Assembly: GCF_025195125.1 (NCBI RefSeq)
Contig: NZ_JAMGSL010000019.1
Coordinates: forward strand, 60,212 to 124,211
Source of the DNA: Streptomyces sp. Je 1-79
Lineage (GTDB): Bacteria > Actinomycetota > Actinomycetes > Streptomycetales > Streptomycetaceae
DNA: 64,000 nt
Direction: 5' to 3'
The notes under the pieces are model-generated. The model ran no database searches, was not told where the DNA came from, and saw nothing but the letters and a program-made list of their open reading frames with translations. The translations under genes were made by a program, and so were the position numbers. Numbering within the stretch: position 1 is the first letter of the stretch; each line of letters starts with the position of its first letter. Positions 39,149 to 49,575 of the stretch are shown one piece after another.

Positions 39149-39245
39149 ACACGAGGCGCGGGGCCAGGAGCGTCAGACGCCGACCGGCGGGGCCAAGGAG
39201 CGTGGGGACACGAGGCGCGGGGCCCAGGAGCGTCAGATGCCGACC
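39149..39245. repeat. Direct repeat duplicating the 3' end of fmt
   Basis: A 37-38 bp segment starting ACACGAGGCGCGGGGCC occurs at 39149-39185 and 39208-39245, differing by one inserted C and one A/T change. The second copy contains the fmt stop codon (39233-39235). The first lies in the fmt-rsmB spacer. It is a short local duplication. Confidence 0.8.
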
Positions 39246-40165
39246 CGCTCGCCCGGGGCGATGCGGACGCCGCGGGCCCAGTCGGCGGCCTTCATCGGCT
39301 TCTTGCCCTGCGGCTGGACCCAGAGCAGCTCGACGGCGTGCGAACCGGTGCCGACGTGGACGTTGTTCTTGCCCGCCGCGAGCTCGCCGGGGGCGAGGTC
39401 CGTACGGTCGGGGACGAGCGCGGCCTGGATCAGCTTGAGGCGCTCGCCGCGGAACACGGTCCACGCGCCCGGGGCGGGCGTGCAGCCGCGCACCACGCGG
39501 TCCACGCGCAGCGCCGGGGCCCTCCAGTCCACGTGCGCGTCCTCGACCTGGATCTTGGGCGCCAGAGTGATGCCGTCGGCCGGCTGCGGGACGGCCTTCA
39601 GGGTGCCGTCCTCGATGCCGTCCATGGTCGCGGCGAGCAGCCCGGCGCCCGCGAACGCGAGCCGGGTGAGCAGGTCGCCACTGGTGTCGGTGGGGCGGAC
39701 GTCCTCGGTGATCACGCCGTAGACCGGTCCGGAGTCGAGCCCCTCCTCGATCTGGAACGTCGACGCGCCCGTCACCTCGTCGCCCGCCATGACGGCGTGC
39801 TGCACGGGCGCCGCGCCGCGCCAGGCCGGCAGCAGCGAGAAGTGCAGATTGACCCAGCCCTGGGCCGGGATGTCGAGGGCGGCCTTGGGGAGCAGCGCGC
39901 CGTAGGCGACGACCGGGCAGCAGTCCGGGGCGATCTCGCGCAGCCGCGCGAGGAACGCCTCGTCCCGCGGCCTCGCCGGCTTGAGGATCTCGATCCCGGC
40001 CGCCTCGGCCCGCTCGGCGACCGGGCTCGCCACCAGGTGACGGCCGCGGCCCGCGGGGGCGTCGGGGCGGGTGACGACGGCCGTCACCTCGTGTCGGCCG
40101 GAGGCGAGCAGGGCGTCCAGGGCGGGCACGGCGACCTCGGGGGTGCCTGCGAAGACCAGCTTCAC
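39233..40165 (-). CDS. fmt: Methionyl-tRNA formyltransferase
   Basis: This 310-residue protein from GTG 40165 reads KLVFAGTPEVAVPALDALLA. The formyl-THF site VNLHFSLLPAWRGAAPVQHA carries the catalytic Asn and His, and EEGLDSGPV the Asp. The C-terminal OB-like tRNA-binding domain starts near 205 (VDWRAPALRVDRVVRGCTPA). It formylates initiator Met-tRNA. No def gene for peptide deformylase is adjacent. It is followed by rsmB with a 223-bp spacer that holds a duplicated segment. Confidence 0.95.
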   Translation of the reverse strand: MKLVFAGTPEVAVPALDALLASGRHEVTAVVTRPDAPAGRGRHLVASPVAERAEAAGIEILKPARPRDEAFLARLREIAPDCCPVVAYGALLPKAALDIPAQGWVNLHFSLLPAWRGAAPVQHAVMAGDEVTGASTFQIEEGLDSGPVYGVITEDVRPTDTSGDLLTRLAFAGAGLLAATMDGIEDGTLKAVPQPADGITLAPKIQVEDAHVDWRAPALRVDRVVRGCTPAPGAWTVFRGERLKLIQAALVPDRTDLAPGELAAGKNNVHVGTGSHAVELLWVQPQGKKPMKAADWARGVRIAPGERVGI

Positions 40166-40427
40166 TCGGAAAAACCTCGCGTCTCGGGGCGATGGGGTAC
40201 CTCCCTGCTCGAGCGCAGCCGAGAGCTCGGGGGAGGGCAGCACACCAGTCTAGGGGCCGGGCCACGAGGGGGCGTACGTGGCGCCGAGCGCCCCACGCAT
40301 ATGCGTGTACGCCCCTTCAGCGTGACCCAACCACGGGTAGCGCGTTGGTCAAGAGAGATTGACCGAAGCGGGCCCGCCCCCTCGTCGTGGCCCGACCCTT
40401 TTACACGCCGGTTCGAGAGGCTTCCAC

Positions 40428-40949
40428 ATGGCCGACCACGCAGCCCACGACGCCCAAGCCCGGGCGAGTCTGCACCTGTTGGTGCGAGACATCGAGCGGG
40501 TCCGGCGCCAGGTCGACGCACTGCGCACGCTCACGGCCCAGTTGGGCAATGTCTACCGCCCGCGCCGCTCCGGCCCCTCGACGGGCTTCGTCGTCTACGG
40601 ACGGGCGCCCGCGCCGACGGTCCGGCTCGCCCAGGAGCTGCGGGACAGTGTCGAGACGCTGGTGACGGCGGCGGTCGACTTCGACCGCTCGCTCGGGTTC
40701 TCATGGGACGCGGTGGGCTCGGCGCTCGGGGTCACGAAGCAGGCCGTCCACCGCCGCTACGGCTCGCGGCGCGCGCCGCAGCCGGGCGCCGTCGTGGAGC
40801 AGGAGCGCGCGCCGGAGCCGGGCCCGACCCGCACGCTTCCGGTGGTGCCGCCGGCCCGCACGATGCCGCCGCAGCCCGCCACCGCGTCTCCGTCCGCGCT
40901 CCGCGAGGACCCCCGCCCCCCGGCCTTCCCCGGCCCCCGCAACGGCTGA
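40428..40949 (+). CDS. Conserved HTH-like hypothetical protein
   Basis: This 173-residue protein starts ATG ADHAAHDAQARASLHLLV. The N-terminal helical part (VRDIERVRRQVDALRTLTAQ) looks like a short coiled coil. A helix-turn-helix-like segment SWDAVGSALGVTKQAVHRRY at about residue 93 resembles DNA-binding recognition helices. The C-terminal 55 residues are Pro-rich and disordered. It is divergent from fmt and converges on priA, with 262 bp upstream. Function unknown; DNA binding is plausible. Confidence 0.72.
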   Translation: MADHAAHDAQARASLHLLVRDIERVRRQVDALRTLTAQLGNVYRPRRSGPSTGFVVYGRAPAPTVRLAQELRDSVETLVTAAVDFDRSLGFSWDAVGSALGVTKQAVHRRYGSRRAPQPGAVVEQERAPEPGPTRTLPVVPPARTMPPQPATASPSALREDPRPPAFPGPRNG

Positions 40950-41022
40950 CGCACGCCGCACGTGCCCACCCCGTCGTGGGCGACGGTTCCGCCCTGCGGA
41001 ATCGCCCACAACGGGTGGTGGG

Positions 41023-43167
41023 TCAGCCGATGTCCGGGGGGTCCACCCGGACCCTGACCGGCTCCCCGCCGCCCCGGGCCAGCCGCGCCGCCTGGGCCTT
41101 CTTCAAGGCCGCCGCCAGCGCCGACCCGTTGCCCGGCAGGACGCGGACGAGCGCTCGCTCCCACTGCTCCCCCGGCGGGGTGTCGCCCGGGCGGCGTGGT
41201 CCGCCCGGGCGGACCACGGGGAGCGGGACCGGGCCCAGCACCTCCGCGTCGCCCGGGAGTTCGGCCGCGCCGAGGAAGGCCACGACCGCCTCCGGCGGGC
41301 CGGAGACCGCCGCCATCCGGGAGACCGGCGGGAATCCCAGCTCCGCCCGCTCCGCCAGCTCGCGCTGGGCGTGGCCGACCGGGTCCCAGCGCACCAGCGC
41401 CTGCACCGGCCGCAGCGTGGGTTCCGCGACCACCACCACCGTGCCGCCCTCCCCCTGCCCCCGTACCAGCGAGGCCGCGTCGATCCAGCGCCGTAGCGCC
41501 TCCTCGCCCGCGCGCAGGTCGGGGCGGCCGAGCATCGCCCAGCCGTCGAGGAGGAGCGCCGCCGCGTAACCGCCCTCGGCGACCGGTTCCGCTCCCGGCG
41601 TGGAGACCACCAGCGCGGGCCGCCCGGGCACGGTGTCCAGGATGTGGTCCCGCCCCGAGGTCCGTACCGGCACCGCGGGGAACGCCCGGCCCAGCTCCTC
41701 CGCCGTGCGGCGCGCGCCCACGATCTGGGCCCGCAGCCGCGTCGAGCCGCACTCCACGCAGTGCCAGTCCGGGGCGCCCCGCCCGCACCAGCCGCACCGC
41801 AGCTCCTGCTGCTCGGGCGCCTCCAGGGGCCCGGCGCAGTGCCGGCAGCGGGCGGGCGTCCGGCAGCGCTCGCACGCCAGCCTCGGTACGTAACCCCGGC
41901 GCGGCACCTGGACGAGCACCGGGCCGCTCTTCAGGCCCTCCCGCACGGTCTCCCAGGCCAGGGAGGGCAGCCGGGCGGCCCTGGCCGCCTCGTCGCGGGC
42001 GAGCAGTTCGTCCCCCACGGTCCGGACGAGCGGGGCGGCGGTCCGCACCTGTTCGCGGCCCGCGACGAGCGGGGCGGCCCACCCGGACTCCACGAGCTGG
42101 GCGGCCTCGACGGTGCAGCTGGTGGAGCCGAGCAGGAACGCGCACCGGTCGTGGGCGGCGCGCAGCAGCAGGACGTCGCGCGCGTGGGGCTGCGGGGCGT
42201 GCGGCTCGCTGTGGCTGCCGTCGCCGTCGTCCCAGATCGCGACGAGCCCGAGGTCGCGGACGGGCGCGAACATCGCCGCCCGTGTGCCCACGACCGCCCG
42301 CACCGAGCCCCGCCGTACCGCGAGCCACTGGGCGTACCGCTTCTCCGGTCCGGTCTCCGCCGTGAGCAGCGCGTGCCGTCCGGGCCCCAGGAGCGCCGCC
42401 AGGGCCGCGTCCACGCGCCCCGCGGCGCGCCCGTCGGGTACGACGACCAGGGCGCCCCGCCCGGAGGCGAGCGTGGCGCCGACGGCCCGGGCCAGTTCCT
42501 CGGCCCAGTACGGGCCCGGCAGCGCGTTCCACACCGCGCGCGGGGCACCGCCGCGGGCCAGGGCCTCCAGGAAGCCGGGCCCGCGTTCGTACCGCGACCA
42601 GCTGCCCGCCTCCGGCGCGGCGGGAGGCGGCAGCGGCTCCGGGGACGCCTTCCCCTCCGCCCGCGCGCTACGGGGCGGTACGGCGAGCTGGAGGACGTCG
42701 GCCAGGCTTCCCGCGTACCGGTCGGCCACCGCCCGCGCGAGCCCCAGGAGCTCGGCGCTCAGCACCGGCTCCGGGGAGACGACGTCGGCGAGCGCGGCCA
42801 GCGCCCCCTTGTAGTCCGACTCTGCCCGCCGCTCGACGAGGAACCCGTCGATCAGCCGCCCGCCCTCGCGCCGCCCGTCGCGGACCTGGTGCGCCCCGGC
42901 CCCGAACCGCACCCGCACCCGCACCCCGGGCTGCGCGACGGCGTCCAGCTCCTCGGGCACGGCGTAGTCGAAGAACTGGTCGAGATGGAGCACCCCCTTG
43001 TTGACCACCACCCGCGCGACGGGCAGCTCCCTGGCCAGCGCGGCCCCCCGCCACGTCCGCGGCTTGGCCCGCGGCACCTTCGCCTTCCGTACGGACTCCC
43101 GAATGAGCGCGAGCTGCTCGTGCGACTCACCGGCCGCACCCTCGGGCGTCTCGTTCTCGCTGCTCAC
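41023..43167 (-). CDS. priA: PriA-like replication restart protein, helicase motifs lost
   Basis: This 714-residue protein (GTG 43167) has the N-terminal 3'-DNA-binding domain (VARVVVNKGVLHLDQFFDYA) and the central zinc-cysteine cluster CERCRTPARCRHC and CGWCGRGAPDWHCVECG. Where PriA helicases have Walker A, this protein has ALPGPYWAEELARAVG, and the DEXH box is replaced by VAIWDDGDGSH. This loss is known for actinobacterial PriA, so it may act only as a structural primosome factor. It follows metK on the same strand, separated by a terminator hairpin. Confidence 0.9.
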   Translation of the reverse strand: MSSENETPEGAAGESHEQLALIRESVRKAKVPRAKPRTWRGAALARELPVARVVVNKGVLHLDQFFDYAVPEELDAVAQPGVRVRVRFGAGAHQVRDGRREGGRLIDGFLVERRAESDYKGALAALADVVSPEPVLSAELLGLARAVADRYAGSLADVLQLAVPPRSARAEGKASPEPLPPPAAPEAGSWSRYERGPGFLEALARGGAPRAVWNALPGPYWAEELARAVGATLASGRGALVVVPDGRAAGRVDAALAALLGPGRHALLTAETGPEKRYAQWLAVRRGSVRAVVGTRAAMFAPVRDLGLVAIWDDGDGSHSEPHAPQPHARDVLLLRAAHDRCAFLLGSTSCTVEAAQLVESGWAAPLVAGREQVRTAAPLVRTVGDELLARDEAARAARLPSLAWETVREGLKSGPVLVQVPRRGYVPRLACERCRTPARCRHCAGPLEAPEQQELRCGWCGRGAPDWHCVECGSTRLRAQIVGARRTAEELGRAFPAVPVRTSGRDHILDTVPGRPALVVSTPGAEPVAEGGYAAALLLDGWAMLGRPDLRAGEEALRRWIDAASLVRGQGEGGTVVVVAEPTLRPVQALVRWDPVGHAQRELAERAELGFPPVSRMAAVSGPPEAVVAFLGAAELPGDAEVLGPVPLPVVRPGGPRRPGDTPPGEQWERALVRVLPGNGSALAAALKKAQAARLARGGGEPVRVRVDPPDIG

Positions 43168-43216
43168 AGCCACATACCTACCAGACCGCACCGACACCCG
43201 GCCCGGGCCGGACGCG

Positions 43217-43252
43217 CGGAAGCCCGGCTCCCCCAGGGGTGCCGGGCTTCCG
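43217..43252 (-). terminator. Terminator hairpin after metK
   Basis: CGGAAGCCCGGC (43217-43228) pairs with GCCGGGCTTCCG (43241-43252), 12-bp perfect stem, 20 bp past the metK stop and 50 bp before priA. Confidence 0.75.
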
Positions 43253-43272
43253 CCTCGTGTCTCGTCGGCGCC

Positions 43273-44481
43273 TTACAGGCCCGCGGCCTTCTTCAGCGCG
43301 TCCACACGGTCCGTGCGCTCCCAGGTGAAGTCGGGGAGCTCGCGGCCGAAGTGGCCGTACGCCGCGGTCTGGGCGTAGATCGGGCGGAGCAGGTCGAGGT
43401 CGCGGATGATCGCGGCCGGGCGGAGGTCGAAGACCTCGCCGATGGCGTTCTCGATCTTCTCGGTCTCGACCGTGTTCGTGCCGAAGGTCTCGACGAAGAG
43501 GCCGACGGGCTCCGCCTTGCCGATCGCGTACGCGACCTGGACCTCGCAGCGCGAGGCGAGGCCGGCGGCCACGACGTTCTTGGCGACCCAGCGCATGGCG
43601 TAGGCGGCCGAGCGGTCGACCTTGGACGGGTCCTTGCCCGAGAAGGCGCCGCCGCCGTGACGGGCCATGCCGCCGTAGGTGTCGATGATGATCTTGCGGC
43701 CGGTGAGGCCGGCGTCGCCCATCGGGCCGCCGATCTCGAAGCGGCCGGTCGGGTTGACCAGGAGGCGGTAGCCGTCGACGTCCAGCTTGATGCCGTCCTC
43801 GACGAGCTGCTTCAGGACGTGCTCGACGACGAACTCGCGGATGTCGGGCGCGAGCAGCGACTCGAGGTCGATGTCCGAGGCGTGCTGGGAGGAGACCACG
43901 ACCGTGTCGAGACGGACGGCCTTGTCGCCGTCGTACTCGATGGTGACCTGGGTCTTGCCGTCGGGGCGCAGGTACGGGATGGTCCCGTTCTTGCGGACCT
44001 CGGTCAGACGGCGGGAGAGGCGGTGCGCCAGGTAGATCGGGAGCGGCATCAGCTCCGGGGTCTCGTCCGACGCGTAGCCGAACATCAGGCCCTGGTCGCC
44101 GGCGCCCTGCTTGTCGAGCTCGTCCTCGTCGCCCTCGACGCGCTTCTCGTACGCCGTGTCGACGCCCTGCGCGATGTCCGGGGACTGCGACCCGATGGAG
44201 ACCGAGACGCCGCAGGACGCGCCGTCGAAGCCCTTCTTCGAGGAGTCGTACCCGATCTCGAGGATCTTGTTCCGTACGAGGGTGGGGATGTCGGCCCACG
44301 CCTTCGTGGTGACCTCACCGGCGACGTGCACGAGGCCGGTGGTGATCAGCGTCTCGACGGCGACGCGGGAGGTGGGGTCCTCGCGGAGCAGCGCATCGAG
44401 AATGGTGTCGCTGATCTGGTCAGCGATCTTGTCGGGGTGACCTTCGGTCACGGACTCCGAAGTGAACAGACGACGGGACAC
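43273..44481 (-). CDS. metK: S-adenosylmethionine synthetase
   Basis: This 402-residue enzyme starts at GTG 44481 (SRRLFTSESVTEGHPDKIAD). The ATP/methionine-binding motifs GAGDQGLMFGYASDET, KTQVTIEYDGD and GGGAFSGKDPSKVDRSAAYA are complete. It makes SAM from methionine and ATP, the methyl donor for the whole cell and for secondary metabolism. The 212-bp gap to coaBC shows no riboswitch that I could recognise. A strong terminator follows. Confidence 0.97.
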   Translation of the reverse strand: MSRRLFTSESVTEGHPDKIADQISDTILDALLREDPTSRVAVETLITTGLVHVAGEVTTKAWADIPTLVRNKILEIGYDSSKKGFDGASCGVSVSIGSQSPDIAQGVDTAYEKRVEGDEDELDKQGAGDQGLMFGYASDETPELMPLPIYLAHRLSRRLTEVRKNGTIPYLRPDGKTQVTIEYDGDKAVRLDTVVVSSQHASDIDLESLLAPDIREFVVEHVLKQLVEDGIKLDVDGYRLLVNPTGRFEIGGPMGDAGLTGRKIIIDTYGGMARHGGGAFSGKDPSKVDRSAAYAMRWVAKNVVAAGLASRCEVQVAYAIGKAEPVGLFVETFGTNTVETEKIENAIGEVFDLRPAAIIRDLDLLRPIYAQTAAYGHFGRELPDFTWERTDRVDALKKAAGL

Positions 44482-44693
44482 AATGCTCCCTGGGGTTGCA
44501 GCGGCTGCTGGCTGAACAATGTCGGACGGCAGGGGGCTGCGCCCCGCGTCGTACCAAGAACAGTCTATCGGGCGTGGTCGGGCATTGGGCCAGGTGTCTC
44601 GCAAGGTGGGAGCCCTGCGCCCACCGGATCCGGCCCGGACGGCTTCCCGCGCACCCGCGCGGATCGGCCTGCTGGAGCGGTATTCCGGGGAAT

Positions 44694-45962
44694 TCACTCG
44701 CCCGGGACGGTGAATTCCGGCCGCTGGTGAGATTTCCCCGGATTCTGCCCGGGAACGGACCGCAGACGGGGTGCGACGAGGTCCCAGACCGTCTCCGCGA
44801 GGGCTTCCTTCGGTCCGTACGGTACGGGCGTGTCGGAGCCGTCGGAGGCGAGGATCACAGCCTCGTTCTCCTCGGAGCCGAAGGTCTTGCGCTCCCCCAC
44901 CTCGTTGACGACCAACAGGTCGCAGCCCTTGCGGCGGAGCTTCTCGCGGCCGTTGGCGATCACGTCGTCCGTCTCGGCGGCGAAGCCCACGACCACCTGG
45001 CCGGGCAGGGCGCGCTCGGCGGAGATCTCGGCGAGGATGTCGGGGTTGCGGACCAGCTCGACGACCGGCGCCTCGACGTCGTCCCGCTTCTTGATCTTGC
45101 CGGTGGCGTAGACGGCGGGGCGGAAGTCGGCGACCGCGGCGGCCATGACCACGGCGTCGGCGTCGGCCGCCGCCTTGAGGACGGCCTCGCGCAGCTGGAC
45201 GGCGGTGCCGACGTGGACGACGTCGACCCCGGCCGGGTCGGGGATGCCGGTGTTGGCCTCGACGAGCGTGACCCGGGCGCCCCGGGCCGCGGCGGCCTTG
45301 GCCAGGGCGTAGCCCTGCTTGCCGGAGGAGCGGTTGCCCAGGTAGCGGACGGGGTCGAGGGGCTCCCGGGTGCCGCCCGCGCTGACCACGACATGGCGGC
45401 CGGCGAGATCGGGGGCGGCCGTGCCGCGCGCGAGGATCCGCCGGCAGACCTCGAAGATCTCGACGGGGTCCGGCAGCCGGCCCTTGCCGGTGTCGACGCC
45501 GGTCAGCCGCCCGACGGCCGGCTCGATGACGACGGCACCGCGCCGGCGCAGCGTGGCCACGTTCTCCTGGGTGGCGGGGTGCTCCCACATCTCGGTGTGC
45601 ATCGCCGGGGCGAAGACGACCGGACAGCGGGCGGTGAGCAGGGTGTTCGTCAGGAGGTCGTCGGCGAGGCCGTGGGCGGCCTTGGCGAGCATGTCGGCGG
45701 TGGCGGGGGCCACGACGACGAGGTCGGCGGCCTGCCCGATCCGGACGTGCGGGACCTCGTGGACGGACTCCCACACCTCGGTGGAGACGGGGTTGCCCGA
45801 GAGGGCGGACCAGGTGGCGGCGCCGACGAAGTTCAGGGCGGAGTCGGTCGGCACGACGCGTACGTCGTGGCCGGACTCGGTCAGCCGCCGGAGCAGCTCG
45901 CAGGCCTTGTAGGCGGCGATGCCACCGCTGACCCCCAGAACGACCTTCGGCTTCGTCACCAC
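44694..45962 (-). CDS. coaBC: Phosphopantothenoylcysteine decarboxylase/phosphopantothenate-cysteine ligase
   Basis: This 422-residue bifunctional enzyme is needed for coenzyme A. The N-terminal CoaC flavoprotein domain starts KPKVVLGVSGGIAAYKACEL and has FAPAMHTEMWEHP as its PxMxxxMW motif. The C-terminal CoaB domain has VVSAGGTREPLDPVRYLGNR, SSGKQGYALAKAAAARGARV and KIKK. Two adjacent GTG codons (45962 and 45959) are possible starts. It lies after rpoZ behind a strong hairpin. Confidence 0.94.
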   Translation of the reverse strand: MVTKPKVVLGVSGGIAAYKACELLRRLTESGHDVRVVPTDSALNFVGAATWSALSGNPVSTEVWESVHEVPHVRIGQAADLVVVAPATADMLAKAAHGLADDLLTNTLLTARCPVVFAPAMHTEMWEHPATQENVATLRRRGAVVIEPAVGRLTGVDTGKGRLPDPVEIFEVCRRILARGTAAPDLAGRHVVVSAGGTREPLDPVRYLGNRSSGKQGYALAKAAAARGARVTLVEANTGIPDPAGVDVVHVGTAVQLREAVLKAAADADAVVMAAAVADFRPAVYATGKIKKRDDVEAPVVELVRNPDILAEISAERALPGQVVVGFAAETDDVIANGREKLRRKGCDLLVVNEVGERKTFGSEENEAVILASDGSDTPVPYGPKEALAETVWDLVAPRLRSVPGQNPGKSHQRPEFTVPGE

Positions 45963-46001
45963 TGCCACTCCCCGCACTCGGATGCGTACGACTCCATGAG
46001 A

Positions 46002-46040
46002 CACCACAGGCCCGGCGGATGTTCCGCCGGGCCTGTGGTG
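46002..46040 (-). terminator. Strong terminator hairpin after rpoZ
   Basis: A perfect 18-bp stem with a TGT loop, 23 bp past the rpoZ stop codon. It is one of the longest perfect stems in the window and separates rpoZ from coaBC. Confidence 0.8.
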
Positions 46041-46063
46041 ACGAACGTTACGTTCTGGCGTGC

Positions 46064-46336
46064 TTACTGCGCCGGGCCCTCGATGGCCTCGGAGGTCAGC
46101 AGACCCGCGTTGATCTCGCGCAGGGCGATCGAGAGCGGCTTCTCGTGGACGTGCGTGTCGACGAGGGGGCCGACGTACTCGAGCAGGCCCTCGCCGAGCT
46201 GCGAGTAGTACGCGTTGATCTGACGCGCGCGCTTGGCCGCGTAGATCACGAGGCTGTACTTCGAGTCGGTGGCCTCGAGCAGCTCGTCGATCGGCGGGTT
46301 GATGATGCCCTCGGGCGCGGTGATGGAAGAGGACAC
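46064..46336 (-). CDS. rpoZ: RNA polymerase omega subunit
   Basis: This 90-residue protein (GTG 46336) begins SSSITAPEGIINPPIDELLE. The conserved omega core SKYSLVIYAAKRARQINAYY is intact. It wraps the beta-prime C-terminus and helps RNA polymerase assembly. It comes right after gmk (70 bp), the common bacterial gmk-rpoZ pair, and is followed by a strong terminator. Confidence 0.96.
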   Translation of the reverse strand: MSSSITAPEGIINPPIDELLEATDSKYSLVIYAAKRARQINAYYSQLGEGLLEYVGPLVDTHVHEKPLSIALREINAGLLTSEAIEGPAQ

Positions 46337-46406
46337 GCTCTAGCCTTCCGAAGAAACTTCTGGGTGAGCTGATCGGGATGATCAGATCCAGGTGATCAGA
46401 AAAAGA

Positions 46407-46970
46407 TCAAACAACGTTCATCAAGGCTAGCAGCTCACGCGCCACGTCCTCGACGGAGGTGTTGACCAGGGTGGTGTCGAACTCCGTCTCGGCGGCCAGT
46501 TCGATCTTGGCGGCCTCCAGCCGGCGCTCGATGACCTCGGGCGACTCGGTCCCCCGGCCGGTGAGCCGGCGGACGAGCTCGTCCCAGCTCGGCGGGGCCA
46601 GGAAGACCAGCTGCGAGTCCGGCATGGACTCCTTGACCTGCCGGGCGCCCTGGAGGTCGATCTCCAGGAGGACCGGCTCGCCGGCCTCCAGTCGCTCCAG
46701 GACCGCGGCGCGCGGCGTGCCGTAGCGGTTGCCCGCGAACTCGGCCCATTCGAGGAGTTCCCCGTTGGCGACCAGCTTGTCGAATTCGTCGTCCGTGACG
46801 AAGAAGTACTGGACACCGTGCTTCTCGCCGGGGCGCGGCTTTCGTGTCGTGGCCGACACCGAGAGCCAGACCTCGGGGTGGACCTTGCGCATATGAGCGA
46901 CGACCGTGCTCTTACCCACCCCGGAGGGGCCGGAGAGCACGGTCAGCCGCGGACGTACCTCTGCTGCCAT
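46407..46970 (-). CDS. gmk: Guanylate kinase
   Basis: This 187-residue enzyme starts ATG AAEVRPRLTVLSGPSGVGKS. The P-loop GPSGVGKST, the GMP-binding region VSATTRKPRPGEKHGVQYFF, and the lid with VIERRLEAAKIELAAE are complete. It phosphorylates GMP to GDP. It is in the mihF-gmk-rpoZ cluster, with mihF 49 bp upstream. Confidence 0.96.
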   Translation of the reverse strand: MAAEVRPRLTVLSGPSGVGKSTVVAHMRKVHPEVWLSVSATTRKPRPGEKHGVQYFFVTDDEFDKLVANGELLEWAEFAGNRYGTPRAAVLERLEAGEPVLLEIDLQGARQVKESMPDSQLVFLAPPSWDELVRRLTGRGTESPEVIERRLEAAKIELAAETEFDTTLVNTSVEDVARELLALMNVV

Positions 46971-47019
46971 GCAGCGATTATTCCAGCTTTGCGGGGGTGC
47001 CTGGGACGGCGGTCCCGTC

Positions 47020-47343
47020 TCAGGCGCCGGTGCTGCCGAACTCGCGCTCCAGGGAGGCGATCTGGTTGGAACCGAGCCCGCGCACGCGCCGGCTCTCGGA
47101 GATGCCGAGTCGCTCCATGATCTGCTTGGCGCGGACCTTGCCCACGCCGGGGAGGGACTCGAGCAGCGCGGAGACCTTCATCTTGCCGATGACGTCGTTC
47201 TCCTGGCCACTCTTGATCACCTCGTGGAGGGAGGCGCCGGAGTGCTTGAGTCGATTCTTGACCTCGGCCCGCTCCCGGCGAGCCGCGGCGGCCTTTTCGA
47301 GCGCGGCTGCGCGCTGTTCAGGGGTAAGGGGCGGAAGAGCCAC
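47020..47343 (-). CDS. mihF: Actinobacterial integration host factor (sIHF/mIHF)
   Basis: This 107-residue nucleoid protein from GTG 47343 reads ALPPLTPEQRAAALEKAAAA. A long N-terminal helix precedes a helix-two-turn-helix segment SALLESLPGVGKVRAKQIME followed by RLGISESRRVRGLGSN. The length equals the known Streptomyces sIHF, which binds DNA without sequence specificity and shapes the nucleoid during sporulation. It is unrelated to the alpha/beta IHF of enterobacteria. Confidence 0.94.
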   Translation of the reverse strand: MALPPLTPEQRAAALEKAAAARRERAEVKNRLKHSGASLHEVIKSGQENDVIGKMKVSALLESLPGVGKVRAKQIMERLGISESRRVRGLGSNQIASLEREFGSTGA

Positions 47344-47498
47344 GCCTACGTCACCTCGGATGTCGAACTGTCGGATACGGACCGGTGAGGAACGTGGTCG
47401 CCCCACACCATGAGCAGCGACCAACGCATGTGACGTTGAACGCCGACTCTGCCCCGGAGACTAGCGGCCAATGTCTCTCCAGTCAGCGAGAACAAGCG

Positions 47499-47534
47499 AA
47501 AAGTCCTGGTCAGCATCGACCGACCAGGACTTTT
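47499..47534 (-). terminator. Terminator hairpin after pyrF
   Basis: AAAAGTCCTGGTC (47499-47511) pairs with GACCAGGACTTTT (47522-47534). On the minus strand it ends in a T-run, unusual for this GC-rich genome. It is 80 bp past the pyrF stop. The rest of the 272-bp gap to mihF shows no gene and probably contains its promoter. Confidence 0.75.
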
Positions 47535-47615
47535 CCGGCATAACAACCGGGTTTTGGGTAAGGATCTTGTCAAGGAGTGAGACGGCTCTCACCTGCGGAT
47601 TGGCCGGGAAGCCGG

Positions 47616-48448
47616 TCAGACGGCGACGGCCTCGCGGATTTCGGTCGCGTAGCGCTCCGCCGAGGAGCGCAGGGCGGCGGTGTCCGGACCGTGCTTCAGG
47701 ACGCCCCGGCTGACGTTGGGGACCACGTTGCGGACCGCGGCGCCGAAGACCGCGGGGAGGTCGGCCGGGGTCGCGCCCTGCGCGCCGAGGCCGGGGGCCA
47801 GGAGCGGACCGTTGATGTCCAGGTCGAACGAGGACAGGTCGCCCAGCGTGGCACCGACCACCGCGCCGAAGGAGCCCATGGGGGTCTCCCCCGCGTTCTC
47901 CTCGGCGAGGTGGGCCAGCATGGTCGCGCCGATGGTGCGCCCGTCCTCGCGGACGGCCCGCTGGACCTCCGCGCCCTCCGGGTTGGAGGTGAGGGCCAGG
48001 ACGAAGAGGCCCGCGCCGGACTCCCGCGCCAGGTCGACGGCCGGCTTCAGGGAGCCGTAGCCGAGGTACGGCGAGACCGTGAGCGCGTCCGAGAAGAGCG
48101 GGGAGTCCTTGCGGAGGAAGGCTTCGGCGTACGCGGCCATGGTGGAGCCGATGTCGCCGCGCTTGGCGTCCATGACGACCAGCGTGCCCGCCGCCCGCGC
48201 GTCCGCGACGGTCCGCTCCAGGACCGCGAGGCCCTTGGAGCCGAAGCGCTCGAAGAAGGCCGCCTGCGGCTTGAAGACGGCGACCTGGTCGGCCAGGGCC
48301 TCGACGACCGTACGGGAGAAGCGCTCCAGGCCCGCGATGTCGTCGTCCAGGCCCCAGGAGGCCAGCAGGGCGGCGTGCGGGTCGATGCCGACGCAGAGCG
48401 GGCCCCGCTCGTCCATGGCGGTGCGCAGCCGGGTGCCGAAGGAGAGAG

Positions 48449-48452
<4 letters not shown>
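47616..48452 (-). CDS. pyrF: Orotidine 5'-phosphate decarboxylase
   Basis: This 278-residue enzyme is of the longer actinobacterial form (MTLSFGTRLRTAMDERGPLC then VGIDPHAALLASWGLDDD). The catalytic Lys-Asp motif VVMDAKRGDIGSTMAAYAEA is intact. It decarboxylates OMP to UMP, the last step of de novo pyrimidine synthesis. Its ATG overlaps the pyrD stop codon by 4 bp. A T-tailed hairpin ends the unit. Confidence 0.95.
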
Positions 48453-49558
<1,106 letters not shown>

Positions 49559-49575
49559 GTGGGTGTCCTCAGCAA

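Noticed and set aside
44482..44693. A SAM riboswitch upstream of metK
   Set aside because: No conserved SAM-aptamer blocks could be recognised in the 212 bp, in either strand. Only a 9-bp inverted repeat (44689-44697 with 44710-44718) at the end of coaBC was found.
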